Shown piece after piece: positions 48,101-56,870 of a stretch of DNA of 64,000 nt. How positions within the stretch are numbered: position 1 is the first letter of the stretch; every line of letters starts with the position of its first letter. Origin of the DNA: Aeromicrobium sp. 9AM. GTDB lineage: Bacteria > Actinomycetota > Actinomycetes > Propionibacteriales > Nocardioidaceae. The notes beneath the pieces are model-generated. The model did not search any database. It saw nothing but the letters and a program-made list of their open reading frames with translations, and was not told the DNA's origin. The position numbers and the translations under genes were made by a program. Where the stretch lies: the NCBI RefSeq assembly GCF_902506105.1, contig NZ_LR733304.1, forward strand, positions 1,078,334-1,142,333. Direction: 5' to 3'.

Positions 48101-48496
48101 ATGCTCGGTGAACGGCGCACGGAACGGCCGGGTGACGATCCCGCGGTCGCGACTATTGAGGAGTTGCTTGATCGCGCGGCAACTCGCCACAATGCGGGCG
48201 ACTGGCGAGGTCGCGCTGCCCATGTCGTCACGATCTGTGCATGCGTCACCCTCAAGGCCTCCCCAGATTGGATCATCTTCGATACCGAGGATGGCATTGG
48301 GTGGCGACGCTGGCCGGATGACCTCCCTGACGAACAGATCATTCACGCACCGCTAGAAGCGGGCGGTCACGCCGACCCGCCCCAAGTCCTGGCCTGGCTG
48401 CGAGGCCACGCTCCCGACCCGTGGGCAGACGGTGGTGACGGAAGCGGAGACGTCGAGGTCCTCCCTGCACTCCAGAGATGGCTCGCCAATCTCTGA
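48101..48496 (+). CDS. Hypothetical protein (131 residues)
   Basis: A 131-residue soluble protein, acidic and Trp-rich: IEELLDRAATRHNAGDWRGRAAHVVTICACVTLKASPDWIIFDTEDGIGWRRWPDDLPDEQIIHAPLEAGG, then PPQVLAWLRGHAPDPWADGGDGSGDVEVLPALQRWLANL. The PDWIIFDTEDGIGWRRW strand pair resembles nothing I can name. The start is leaderless: TACCGT, 6 nt, ATG. It lies in the accessory stretch after rbpA. Possibly an immunity-like or nuclease-partner protein, but there is no direct evidence. Confidence 0.55.
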   Translation: MLGERRTERPGDDPAVATIEELLDRAATRHNAGDWRGRAAHVVTICACVTLKASPDWIIFDTEDGIGWRRWPDDLPDEQIIHAPLEAGGHADPPQVLAWLRGHAPDPWADGGDGSGDVEVLPALQRWLANL

Positions 48497-48640
48497 TTGC
48501 TGAACTTGTTGTGGGGCCCGTCCCGACAGTGCGTCTTTTCGCCGCGATCGACAGCCGATTATCGAAAGGCGAGCAGACGCGCGGCCAGATGCGTAGGGTC
48601 GCTCGCATCCGTTCCACCTCCGCATCGCAAGGAGCTAGGC

Positions 48641-49762
48641 ATGCCTGTTGTAGCCGCGAAATCATCGATTTTGAGCCGCTGGCATGACGGCACGGAGAGA
48701 ATCGAGATCCGGTCGGACGCATCCATCGACAGTCTCTTCCGCCTGGCGAACGTTTCGGTCCGCCGCCCTAATCCTGACCTCTTGCTGCCTGACCCGATAA
48801 CCCTGTGGATGTGGCCGACTCCTCAGGGAGTTGCAGTCTCCATCCAAGATTGCGAGAGCGAGGAAGACATTATCGCGGTTGTTGACGCCATCGCCTCGGC
48901 CCTGGAGACCGCTGGCGTGGAAGCAGTCATCGAGCCTGTCCCGGACGAAGAGGTGCCATTTCCTTACCCGCAGAACGACGGGTTCTCAGCGGCCATGACC
49001 CTTCAGGGTGAGCCCTACTGGGGCACCCCGACCGACCCGGCGGAGCGACGAGGCGATCAGCGCTTGTGGGATCCAGACCCTGGTGTCCTCGCAAAAGTGA
49101 TCGAGCACGCCGTCAACTGGTGCGAAGTGCAAGGTGGAGGGCTGTGGATTACAAGTGGCACAACGGCTTTCAAGACCCCCCGCGAGCGGGCAGTTTCAGT
49201 CCTCACGAGGCTCCTCGACGCAGATCCAAGCGCTGACCTGGTCGCTGCGCGGGATGACGGCTGGGTCCGCCGTGTCGGCTTCGAACGGAACGGGTACGTG
49301 ATCTACGAGGTCGGCGGAACGCAACAACCCGAGTGGCAGATCTGCGTAAACGACCTGACCTCAGTGCTTGTCGATCTCCACCAGTACATGACGTGGGGGT
49401 TCGTACAGAAGCGCCCCGTGGGTAGGTGCGGCATCGGGCCCGCAACAACTCTGGTCACGCACGAGGCACTCTGGGAACCGTACGAGGACCAAGTCGCCGG
49501 ATTCGGCCGGATCAGTGACCCCCGCCGATTCGAAAATCACGTTCTCAACGTCTATGGCATCCAAGTGCTGGGACCTAGTCACGACACCGGGTCATTGGCG
49601 GGCGACTGGGACATCAAGCCGCTCGACGCTGGTTGGACGCTGGTGAGCAGCAGGAGTCCTTCTAGGTGGTTTGCTGGCACCCCGACGCTGCAGACGCTCC
49701 TCGACTCACGAGGGTCCTTCGGCGAACTGGTGGACCCGATCTGGAGCCCCACTAGAAAGTAA
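48641..49762 (+). CDS. Hypothetical protein (373 residues)
   Basis: A 373-residue soluble protein. It starts at ATG 48641 behind AAGGAGCTAGGC. The first third (LFRLANVSVRRPNPDLLLPDPITLWMWPTPQGVAVSIQDCESEEDIIAVVDAIASALE) looks like an alpha/beta domain. The rest has many Trp and Pro residues (GEPYWGTPTDPAERRGDQRLWDPDPG). No known motif. The G+C content is a little below that of the neighbours, in line with the accessory stretch. Alternatives cannot be judged. Confidence 0.6.
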   Translation: MPVVAAKSSILSRWHDGTERIEIRSDASIDSLFRLANVSVRRPNPDLLLPDPITLWMWPTPQGVAVSIQDCESEEDIIAVVDAIASALETAGVEAVIEPVPDEEVPFPYPQNDGFSAAMTLQGEPYWGTPTDPAERRGDQRLWDPDPGVLAKVIEHAVNWCEVQGGGLWITSGTTAFKTPRERAVSVLTRLLDADPSADLVAARDDGWVRRVGFERNGYVIYEVGGTQQPEWQICVNDLTSVLVDLHQYMTWGFVQKRPVGRCGIGPATTLVTHEALWEPYEDQVAGFGRISDPRRFENHVLNVYGIQVLGPSHDTGSLAGDWDIKPLDAGWTLVSSRSPSRWFAGTPTLQTLLDSRGSFGELVDPIWSPTRK

Positions 49763-49825
49763 ACTCTTGTTGCGGCTGCTCTCGCTCTCGTACGCACATC
49801 GTGGGCTCGTGTTCCACTTCTAGGT

Positions 49826-50002
49826 GTGTGCCTTCTCGCCGGCCTCACTGTCATGGACTCATTGTTCACTGAGCAGGATCCCAGCGAGATGTACGTCTTC
49901 GGCTACTTCGTGATTAACATCTTCACGATGCTGCTCGCCGGGTTTACCCTGCTCATTGTTGCGTTCGCTCCGGGTGGCGCGTCACGTGTTACCGATCGCT
50001 AG
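49826..50002 (+). CDS. Short membrane protein or remnant
   Basis: From GTG 49826 a 58-residue product reads VCLLAGLTVMDSLFTEQDPSEMYVFGYFVINIFTMLLAGFTLLIVAFAP plus a short polar end: two membrane helices with a polar loop. The same frame stays open back to the stop of the previous gene (49762) and reads as a further hydrophobic stretch LVAAALALVRTSWARVPLLGVCLLAG, but contains no start codon there. It may therefore be a truncated gene that lost its start, or may start at a rare codon. Confidence 0.4.
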   Translation: MCLLAGLTVMDSLFTEQDPSEMYVFGYFVINIFTMLLAGFTLLIVAFAPGGASRVTDR

Positions 50003-50061
50003 GATGCCCGCGTCATACCGCCGCATGAGCCCTCTCGGCTCGTGTATCTGGCTGCCAATCG

Positions 50062-50406
50062 TCAAACGCCGCTGGTTTGACGAGATACGGGCAAACTCAA
50101 CGCGACCGCAACGACCAACATCCCGGGCAGACCGAGCATGTAAGGAACAACTCCGCCGATGTCCCCCTCGCCCGACCAATGATCGAGGTAGGTGCCGCCT
50201 GCGGCATACAAGACAGCTGAGGTCCAGGTGAATATCAATTCAGACGAGCTGGCTTGACGTGCCCGGAATGCCAACGTTATTGCGATTCCCGAACCGACGG
50301 CGAACGCGGCGGCGACGAACGTATCCGTCCACGCCGAGTCGGTGATGAGGAAGCGGGCGACGAGCGCAAGCGCTGCAGCAAGTGCGGCCCCGCGGCGGAA
50401 GGTCAT
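50062..50406 (-). CDS. Small membrane protein, unknown
   Basis: A 114-residue protein with about four hydrophobic segments (RRGAALAAALALVARFLI, TFVAAAFAVGSGIAITLAF, LIFTWTSAVLYAAGGTYL, GGVVPYMLGLPGMLVVAVAL). No motif recognised. ATG 50406 follows TACTTT by 6 nt, a leaderless start; a much longer upstream frame lacks support. It is convergent with the preceding small membrane gene. Confidence 0.65.
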   Translation of the reverse strand: MTFRRGAALAAALALVARFLITDSAWTDTFVAAAFAVGSGIAITLAFRARQASSSELIFTWTSAVLYAAGGTYLDHWSGEGDIGGVVPYMLGLPGMLVVAVALSLPVSRQTSGV

Positions 50407-50516
50407 GGGCTCAAAGTACCCGCCGCATTGACGGAGCAGCCGACTATCGCCCAACGGTCGATGCGTCTTCCGCCGCGATCCGGCTGGCCACCACTCTGCA
50501 ACCTGACTCCCCTGAG

Positions 50517-50858
50517 TCAGAGCTCGGGCGGCTCGTCGAACACCCGAACCTCCTGGTTGCACCGACACGCCGCGGCAAGCTTGGCCGCCCACTGGTGCGC
50601 CTCGTCCCGCGAGCTGACGTCAACGATGGCGAACCCGCCGATGAACTCCTTGGTCTCCGGGAACGGCCCATCCGTCACCACGCCGTCCGGTGTGACCGTG
50701 CTCGCCACTTGGGGCAACAGTCCTCCACCGAACACCCAAACGCCCGCGTCCATGGCCTCCTGGGTGGCATCGCCAGCGGCCTTGGCGATGGCCGGCAGAT
50801 CCGGGTGCGACAGGTCCACCATCGCGCCCTCGGTGAATGAGATCAGGTACTTCGTCAT
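50517..50858 (-). CDS. YCII-related (DGPF-domain) protein
   Basis: A 113-residue YCII/DGPF-domain protein: MTKYLISFTEGAM at the start, TPDGVVTDGPFPETKEFIGGFAIVDVSSRDEAHQWAAKLAAACRCNQEVRVF at the end. The DGPF....KE.IGGF motif is diagnostic. Many such genes sit beside ECF sigma factors of the SigG type, but here none is adjacent. Start at 50858 with GAGGAG 10 nt upstream. Function unknown. Confidence 0.82.
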   Translation of the reverse strand: MTKYLISFTEGAMVDLSHPDLPAIAKAAGDATQEAMDAGVWVFGGGLLPQVASTVTPDGVVTDGPFPETKEFIGGFAIVDVSSRDEAHQWAAKLAAACRCNQEVRVFDEPPEL

Positions 50859-50955
50859 CGGCATGACTCCTCGTCGTATGGGCAACCGTTGTGGCCAACC
50901 TCTATCTACCCCACGAACGACGCACCGTCGATACGACAGGCGAACCGCACCAAGG

Positions 50956-51516
50956 TTAGTGGCGGACGGCGTACCGGATGTGGGTCGCCTCGGGGGTGTC
51001 GATCACATGGCGGATCTCGAGCTCGGTGAGTCCGGGCAAGACGTCGAAGAGCCTGCGTCCGTCGCCCAGAAGGACAGGGATCTGGTGGATCTGGATCTCG
51101 TCGAGAACACCGGCTTCAAGGGCTCGTTGGACGACGTTGGCGCCGCGGACCTGGACATCCTTGTCGCCGGCGGCAGCCTTCGCCTGGGCCATGGCGCTCT
51201 CGATGCCATCGGAGACGTAGGTGACCAAGGGGTAGCCCCAGCGCGCAGCCGGTGGAGGCGGGCGATGGCTGGGTACGAAGATGGGGAGCCCGCCGTGTGA
51301 ACCGCCCCAATGATCCATGAGCTCGGCAGTCCGGCGGCCGGCAAGGATCGCCCCTGCCGCGTTCCACTCGTCCTCGAACTGCTTGACCGGTCGTGAGGGA
51401 TCACGCGAGTCGGCCCATGCGTGGAGCCGCTCACCATCCTCACCACCGAGGTAGTCGTTGACGTCGGCGACAAAGCCGTCCACCGAGACCGACATATCCA
51501 GCACCGAGAGTGACAT
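50956..51516 (-). CDS. Dihydrofolate reductase family (RibD C-terminal-like) protein
   Basis: A 186-residue protein of the RibD_C / DHFR-like fold: SVLDMSVSVDGFVADVNDYLGGEDGERLHAWADS, then GAILAGRRTAELMDHWGG, VTYVSDGIESAMAQAKAAAGDKDVQVRGANVVQRALEAGVLDEIQIHQIPVLLGDGRRLFDVL. The last line is typical of the NADPH-binding half. No thymidylate synthase is near. Start ATG 51516, with AAGGAGG upstream. In Actinobacteria these are often in stress or resistance loci; the reaction is unknown. Confidence 0.85.
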   Translation of the reverse strand: MSLSVLDMSVSVDGFVADVNDYLGGEDGERLHAWADSRDPSRPVKQFEDEWNAAGAILAGRRTAELMDHWGGSHGGLPIFVPSHRPPPPAARWGYPLVTYVSDGIESAMAQAKAAAGDKDVQVRGANVVQRALEAGVLDEIQIHQIPVLLGDGRRLFDVLPGLTELEIRHVIDTPEATHIRYAVRH

Positions 51517-51634
51517 GGTTCCTCCTTGATTCGCTTGTGGTTGGCGCGACCGTGATGCGCCTCTGCCATCACCACGAACGCGCGAAGCCAGATACGACAC
51601 CGCGCCCAGCGAAATTCGACACCTCCCGCCGCGG

Positions 51635-52192
51635 TCAGCGCTGCGACAGGTAGGTCTCCCGAGTGAGCTCGTACTCGACCTCACCGTGCTCCGCCCCAGG
51701 AAACGACTCGCTGGAGTCGAACGCGCGAGCGAAGGTGAGACCTGCGCTGGTCATCGTGGCTCGTGAAGGCTCGTTGATGGCAAGAGTTTGAGCGAAGATC
51801 CGGGACAGTCCGAGCTCGGTGAACCCGTAACGGAGGAGCTCGCGCGAGCCTTCGCTGGCGTACCCGAGGCGCCAGTGCCTCCGCAGCAGCCGGTAGCCGA
51901 GCTCCGCCTCTCCCTCGACCTCGGGCTGGTCCGGCCCGTGGGGTGGCTGGAGGATCCACCAGCCGATGAAGTCGCCGTCGACGAATCCGACCCAGAACCC
52001 CAGCCCTGGGACCTTTTCGGCGGCGCGCCGCCGGCGCAGGTGTGCCTCCTCGGTCGCGGCGCGCGAGCGGGCACCCTTGTCGAGATACCGCATGACCTCC
52101 GGATCTGAGTCCAGCTCGATCTCGAGCTCCAGGTGCTCATCCGCAAGGGGCACCAACTCGATCCGCGCGGTCTTGAGTGTCGGTTGAGGCAT
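51635..52192 (-). CDS. GNAT acetyltransferase (RimJ/RimL-like)
   Basis: A 185-residue acetyltransferase: TLKTARIELVPLADEHLELEIELDSDPEVMRYLDKGARS at the start, AELGYRLLRRHWRLGYASEGSRELLRYGFTELGLSRIFAQTLAINEPSRATMTSAGLTFAR at the acetyl-CoA motif. Acceptor unknown. ATG 52192 was chosen with AAGAAT 6 nt upstream; a GTG two codons before (52198) is possible. It precedes the DHFR-like gene by 118 bases in the same direction. Confidence 0.82.
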   Translation of the reverse strand: MPQPTLKTARIELVPLADEHLELEIELDSDPEVMRYLDKGARSRAATEEAHLRRRRAAEKVPGLGFWVGFVDGDFIGWWILQPPHGPDQPEVEGEAELGYRLLRRHWRLGYASEGSRELLRYGFTELGLSRIFAQTLAINEPSRATMTSAGLTFARAFDSSESFPGAEHGEVEYELTRETYLSQR

Positions 52193-52221
52193 GCTCACAT
52201 TCTTGCCGACGGCGCACGATG

Positions 52222-53013
52222 TCAGGACGCGGACTTCAGCATCCCGCCGTCGATGACGTAGTCAGCGCCGGTGATGTTCGCGCTGCGCGACGAGGCGAGG
52301 AAGAGGACCAGGTCCGCAATCTCGTGCGCCTCGCTGACGCGACCCGTGGCGACGTTCATGGACTCGGGCAGGACCCGGTCCATGAACTCGGCCGGTGTCG
52401 TATCGGTGCCCTCGGTCATCACGTGGGCGAATCCCCCTGGCGCCATCCACAACGGAGTGCGTACCGGGCCCGGCGAGATGGTGTTGACGCGTATGCCTTG
52501 CGGCGCCAGCTCCTCCGACAGTGCGGTACCGAAGTTGGTGAGCGCTGCTTTGGCCGCGCTGTAGGGCGCAATGATGGGTGCGGGAAGCCTGGCGTTGAGC
52601 GAGCTGATCGTGATGACTGAGGCTCCACTGTTACCCCGCATTGCAGGCACGGCGGCTCGTACGGCTCGAACCGCCGAGAAGAACGTGATGTCGAAGATTC
52701 GCTGCCACTGCTCGTCGGTGAAGGTGAGGGCTGACGAACTTGGTTCGCTTGCGCCGACGTTGTTCACGAGCACGTCGATCGCGCCGAAGCGATCGACGGC
52801 TGCATCAACGAGCGCTGCAGGTCCTGTTGGAGTGGCCAGGTCGACCGGTACGAATGAGACGTCCGAGCTCTCGCACAGCTCCTTCAGCTCGTCCGTCATG
52901 TCACGAGCGCCGACGACGATCCGAGCCCCCTCGTCCGAGAGTGCCTTTGCCACCGCGTAGCCGATGCCGCGGCTTCCACCCGTCACGACGACTGTCTTGT
53001 TCATGAGATCCAT
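52222..53013 (-). CDS. Short-chain dehydrogenase/reductase
   Basis: A classical SDR. The cofactor motif is VVVTGGSRGIGYAVAKAL, then NNVGAS, and the catalytic Ser-Tyr-Lys in ISSLNAR and YSAAKAALTNFG; the end DYVIDGGML is typical. It oxidises or reduces an alcohol/ketone with NAD(P)H; the substrate is unknown. The start is uncertain between 53028 and 53004. I list 53013 (263 residues), with GAGGTCCATGGAT upstream. It is followed by a GNAT gene in the same direction. Confidence 0.85.
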   Translation of the reverse strand: MDLMNKTVVVTGGSRGIGYAVAKALSDEGARIVVGARDMTDELKELCESSDVSFVPVDLATPTGPAALVDAAVDRFGAIDVLVNNVGASEPSSSALTFTDEQWQRIFDITFFSAVRAVRAAVPAMRGNSGASVITISSLNARLPAPIIAPYSAAKAALTNFGTALSEELAPQGIRVNTISPGPVRTPLWMAPGGFAHVMTEGTDTTPAEFMDRVLPESMNVATGRVSEAHEIADLVLFLASSRSANITGADYVIDGGMLKSAS

Positions 53014-53087
53014 ATCCATGGACCTCATGCTTGTCCTCGCCGCTGGCATTGTCTGGCGGGAATCCGCCGGGCAGTTCCGTGAGGGAT

Positions 53088-53363
53088 CTAGCTCGAGACT
53101 TGCCTCCTGGCAATGACCCGGTAGCCGACGAGTCCTGCAGCGAGCACGGATCCGAGCCACATCAGCGCGTAGCCGATCAGTGCTTGCTTCGTCACGAGCC
53201 ACGCGCCGTCGAACGTGAAGGAGACCTCCGAGGAGTAGGCATGATCGTCGCTGGTAGGTCCCATGGAGTAGCCGTTGATGGTCTGCGAGTCGAACAGCAC
53301 GAGCGCCAGGCCGACCACGAAAAGGAGCCCGGCAACGATGAGCACGTGACGTGGAGAGCGCAT
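53088..53363 (-). CDS. Small membrane protein, two helices
   Basis: A 91-residue protein with two membrane helices (HVLIVAGLLFVVGLALVLFD and ALIGYALMWLGSVLAAGLVGYRVIA) and a polar outer loop (SQTINGYSMGPTSDDHAYSSEVSFTFDGAWLVTKQ). ATG 53363 follows CAGACT by 7 nt (leaderless). No family recognised. It stands at the end of the accessory stretch, next to ppm1. Confidence 0.65.
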   Translation of the reverse strand: MRSPRHVLIVAGLLFVVGLALVLFDSQTINGYSMGPTSDDHAYSSEVSFTFDGAWLVTKQALIGYALMWLGSVLAAGLVGYRVIARRQVSS

Positions 53364-53431
53364 GTCATGAAGTCTGGCGTACGCCCACCGATACCGACGC
53401 CGATCGCGCAAAGGGGTCGGCAGGAGCCGGG

Positions 53432-54172
53432 CTATTTCGACGCCAGGACCCGCGCCGGTTTGGAGATCAGGCGCTGCAGCCCCCACACCGTGACCCGCCA
53501 CAGCGCTTCGCGAACGATGCCGCCGCTCATCTTGGACTCGCCACGCTCGCGCTCGACGAACGTGATGGGCACCTCGACGATCGTCATGTCGGCGCCCAGC
53601 ACCCGCCGCGCCATGTCGATCTGGAAGCAGTAGCCCTGGGAGGCGACCTCGTCGAGAGGCAGCCTCTCGAGCGTCTCGCGCCGGAACGCCCGAAATCCCC
53701 CGGTCGCGTCCTTGATCGGGATGCCGAGCATCAGGCGGGCGTAGAACGTGCCGCCACGGGATATGAAGCGGCGGTGCCACGGCCAGTTGACGACGCCGCC
53801 GCCCTCGACCCACCGCGAACCGAGCACCAGGTCGGCGCCGGCAGCACTCGCGTCGAGGAGCTTGCCCAGGTCCTCCGGGCGGTGCGAGCCGTCGGCGTCC
53901 ATCTCGACGAGCACGTCGTAGCCCCGCTCGATGCCCCAGGCGAAGCCGGCGCGGTATGCCGAGCCGAGACCTTGCTTGGCGCTGCGGTGCAGCACGTGCA
54001 CGCGCGCGTCATCGGCGGCGAGGCCGTCTGCGATGTCGCCGGTGCCGTCCGGCGAGCCGTCGTCCGCGATCAGCACGTCGACGTCGGGCTGGGCGAGGTG
54101 CAGCTGCTCCACGATCCAGGCGACGTTGTCGGCCTCGTTGTACGTCGGGATGACGACCAGTGTCCGTGTCAT
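53432..54172 (-). CDS. ppm1: Polyprenol monophosphomannose synthase
   Basis: A 246-residue GT2-type glycosyltransferase: VVIPTYNEADNVAWIVEQL, then LIADDGSPDGTGDIAD and VEMDADGSHRPEDL (the metal-binding DxD area), LGSRWVEGG, and the ATGGFRAFRRETLERL and VEVPITFVERERGESKM ends. This matches dolichol-type mannosyltransferases that make polyprenyl-phosphate mannose for lipoglycans and protein mannosylation. The start overlaps the lnt stop (ATGA). In M. tuberculosis both activities are in one protein, Ppm1 (Rv2051c). Confidence 0.92.
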   Translation of the reverse strand: MTRTLVVIPTYNEADNVAWIVEQLHLAQPDVDVLIADDGSPDGTGDIADGLAADDARVHVLHRSAKQGLGSAYRAGFAWGIERGYDVLVEMDADGSHRPEDLGKLLDASAAGADLVLGSRWVEGGGVVNWPWHRRFISRGGTFYARLMLGIPIKDATGGFRAFRRETLERLPLDEVASQGYCFQIDMARRVLGADMTIVEVPITFVERERGESKMSGGIVREALWRVTVWGLQRLISKPARVLASK

Positions 54173-55677
54173 TCCGTCGCCTGCCTGCCGTTCTTCCGCC
54201 GAGTGCCGAACCACCATGATCCCAGACCCAGGATCACGAGGAGGTACTCCAGCGGCGCACCGATGACGAGCGCCGGCGTCTTGCCGGAGGCCAGCGTCAC
54301 CTTGGCGCTGAGCGTCGCCGGCTTGTGCATCGGCGCGCGCTCCACGCTGTGACCCTCGGGGTCGACGACGCCGGTGATGCCGTTGGTCGACGGCACGACG
54401 ACCCAGCGACCGGTCTCGATCGCGCGAAGCCGCGAGATGTCCCACTGCTGCTCGGGCTGGGAGGTGCCGGTGAAGGCGGCATTGCTGGTCTGCACGACGA
54501 TCATCTGCGCGCCGGCGTCGACGGCACGGCGGGTCACGCTGTCGTACGCGATGTCGTAGCAGATCGTGTCGCCGACCTCGGTCGCGCCGATCTTCAAGGT
54601 GCCCGGTTCATGGCCGGCGAGCATGTCACGCGGGATGTCGCGGGCGAGCCGGTTGACGAAGAACCCGGCCTGCTTGCGCCACGGCACGTACTCACCGAAC
54701 GGCACGGGCTTGAGCTTGACGTAGCGCTCCCCCGGGCCGTTGGCCGTCCACACCACCCCCGCGTTGTATGCCGTGGAGGTCGTGGGTCCGTCGAAGATGC
54801 CACCGACCAGGATCGGGGCGCCGATGCGCCTGGACAAGGCCTGGATGCGCTGCTTGACCGGCTCGTCGAAGTACGGATCGGTGTCAGTCGAGTTCTCGGG
54901 CCACAGCACCATGTCGGGCCTCGGGACGGTGCCGGCGTCGATCTTGTCGGCCAGCTTGTCGGTCTCGGCGGCATGGAGCTTGAAGATCTCCCCCAGCGGC
55001 CAGGTCAGGAAGACGCCTGGCACGTTGCCCTGCACCAGCGCGACCTGCCTCGTGCCGTCAGCGCCGGCGATGCCGGTCGGCAGCAGCGCACCGATTCCGC
55101 CGAGCGCCACGACCCCGGCCACGGCGATCCCCCGCGTACGCCACGCGGCCGACGTGACGAGCAAGACCAGCAGGCTCGCGACGAGGAACAGCACGGCGCT
55201 GGTGCCGGGCATGGCGACGAGTCGGGCGTACGCCTGGAAGGGCGTGTCGATCGACGTGTGCGCCAGGCGGCCCCACGGGAAGCCCGTGAACGGGAACCGC
55301 CCTCGCGCCCACTCACCGAGCACCCATACGGCCGCACCCCAGAGCGGCCACCACTTCAGCCGGCACGCGGCTCGCAGGGCCAGCATGATCGGGACGAAGA
55401 AGAGGGTCTCGGCCAGCACCAGCCCGATGTAGGCGCCATGGCTCACGGCGTTCATCCACCAGATCAGCGGTCCCATGAACGACAACCCGTAGAGCGCACC
55501 GGTGACCATGACCGTACGTTTGCGGGCGTCCCGCAGGCCGTGGGCCAGCCAGATCAGCCCGGCGATCGCCACGACCATGGCGAACGGCAGGTTGACGGGA
55601 TCGAAGTTGAACGAGGACACGACCCCCAGCACGATGGCCGCGGGCCATGCGACCCGCCCGCCAGCGCTGTGGGTCAC
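54169..55677 (-). CDS. lnt: Apolipoprotein N-acyltransferase
   Basis: A 502-residue membrane enzyme. About six N-terminal helices (AIVLGVVSSFNFDPVNLPFAMVVAIAGLIWLAHG...) precede a nitrilase-like domain. The Glu-Lys-Cys triad is in LWPENSTDTD (Glu), VKLKPVPFGEYVPW (Lys) and GDTICYDIAYD (Cys). It adds the third acyl chain to lipoproteins, and several lipoproteins occur in this window. GTG start at 55677, overlapping the peptidase stop. The adjoining ppm1 is separate, unlike the fused mycobacterial protein. Confidence 0.93.
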   Translation of the reverse strand: MTHSAGGRVAWPAAIVLGVVSSFNFDPVNLPFAMVVAIAGLIWLAHGLRDARKRTVMVTGALYGLSFMGPLIWWMNAVSHGAYIGLVLAETLFFVPIMLALRAACRLKWWPLWGAAVWVLGEWARGRFPFTGFPWGRLAHTSIDTPFQAYARLVAMPGTSAVLFLVASLLVLLVTSAAWRTRGIAVAGVVALGGIGALLPTGIAGADGTRQVALVQGNVPGVFLTWPLGEIFKLHAAETDKLADKIDAGTVPRPDMVLWPENSTDTDPYFDEPVKQRIQALSRRIGAPILVGGIFDGPTTSTAYNAGVVWTANGPGERYVKLKPVPFGEYVPWRKQAGFFVNRLARDIPRDMLAGHEPGTLKIGATEVGDTICYDIAYDSVTRRAVDAGAQMIVVQTSNAAFTGTSQPEQQWDISRLRAIETGRWVVVPSTNGITGVVDPEGHSVERAPMHKPATLSAKVTLASGKTPALVIGAPLEYLLVILGLGSWWFGTRRKNGRQATE

Positions 55678-56753
55678 AGGACGACGAGCTCGCGAGGCGT
55701 GTTGTTGAGCACCTCGAGACCGTCAGCCGTGCACACGGCGATGTCCTCGATGCGGGCACCGAACTTGCCCTCGAAGTAGATGCCGGGCTCGATCGAGAAC
55801 GCCATGCCCTCCTCGAGGACCAGGTCGTTGCCCTCGACGATGTAGGGCTCCTCGTGCGTCTCCTGGCCGATGCCGTGGCCTGTGCGGTGGATGAACAGGT
55901 CACCGAAGCCTGCCTCGGCGATCAGGGCGCGCCCGACGGCGTCGATCGACTCTGCGGTCACACCGGGCCCGGCGTGCGCGCGCTGGGCCTCCTGAGCGGC
56001 CTCGAGCACCGCGTACGCCTCGGCGTACGCGGCCGGGACCGTGCCGCCGGCGAGGTAGTTGCGGGTCGAGTCCGAGCAGTAGCCGGCCTCGTTGGTGCCG
56101 CCGATGTCGACGACGACGGGATCGCCCACCCCGATGACCCGGTCGGAGAGCTCGTGGTGCGGCGACGCACCGTTGGGCCCGGAGCCGACGATGACGAAGT
56201 CGACCGTCTCGTGACCCTCGTCGAGGATGGCCCGGGCGATGTCGGCGCCCACCTCACGCTCCGTGCGGCCAGGCCGCAGCCACTCCCCCATGCGCGAGTG
56301 CACGCGGTCGATCGCGAGACCGGCCTCACGCAGGGCGTCGACCTCGTCGGCGTCCTTGCGGATGCGCAGCTGCTGCACGAGGTCACCGCCGAGGACCTGA
56401 CGTGCCTGGGGGAAGGTGTCGCGGAACGCGAAGACGCGCGAGGCCCACATGTGGTCGTCGACGCCGATCGTCCGGGCATCACCCACCAGCGAGGCCACCA
56501 GGGCGTACGGGTCGTCCAGCTCGCCCCACGACTCGAGCCGTACGTCGACACCGGACGCGACAGCTGCGGGCTTCTCGAGCGTCGGTACGACAAGAGTCGG
56601 CTCGCCCTGGGCGGGCAGCACGAGGCAGGTCAGCCGCTCGAGCGGCAGGGCCACGTAGCCGGTCAGGTAGCGAAGATCCGCCCCCGGCGTGATGAGCAGG
56701 GCGTCGATGCCCTGTGATGCGGCCAGTTGCTGTGCTTTGCGCCATCTGTTCAC
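55674..56753 (-). CDS. M24 family metallopeptidase (Xaa-Pro dipeptidase-like)
   Basis: A 359-residue pita-bread peptidase. The N-terminal creatinase-like domain is followed by the catalytic domain with the five ligands: Asp and Asp in PVVVDIGGTNEAGYCSDSTRNYLAG, His in HRTGHGIGQETHEEP, Glu in GMAFSIEPGIYFEGKFGARIED (both Glu). It cleaves X-Pro bonds in cells. The GTG start at 56753 follows TATCGT by 6 nt, a leaderless start. It lies ahead of lnt and ppm1 in the same direction with overlapping ends, so the three are one operon. Rv2089c (pepE) is a likely parallel. Confidence 0.9.
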   Translation of the reverse strand: MNRWRKAQQLAASQGIDALLITPGADLRYLTGYVALPLERLTCLVLPAQGEPTLVVPTLEKPAAVASGVDVRLESWGELDDPYALVASLVGDARTIGVDDHMWASRVFAFRDTFPQARQVLGGDLVQQLRIRKDADEVDALREAGLAIDRVHSRMGEWLRPGRTEREVGADIARAILDEGHETVDFVIVGSGPNGASPHHELSDRVIGVGDPVVVDIGGTNEAGYCSDSTRNYLAGGTVPAAYAEAYAVLEAAQEAQRAHAGPGVTAESIDAVGRALIAEAGFGDLFIHRTGHGIGQETHEEPYIVEGNDLVLEEGMAFSIEPGIYFEGKFGARIEDIAVCTADGLEVLNNTPRELVVL

Positions 56754-56870
56754 GAGAAGACGATACCTGCGGCGTCCGCAGCCATGATCCGTGCAGTCCG
56801 CAACGACACGTGACACGGCATGGGTCCAGACCTAGTGTGAGGAGACCAACACACGATCGGGGGATCCCAC

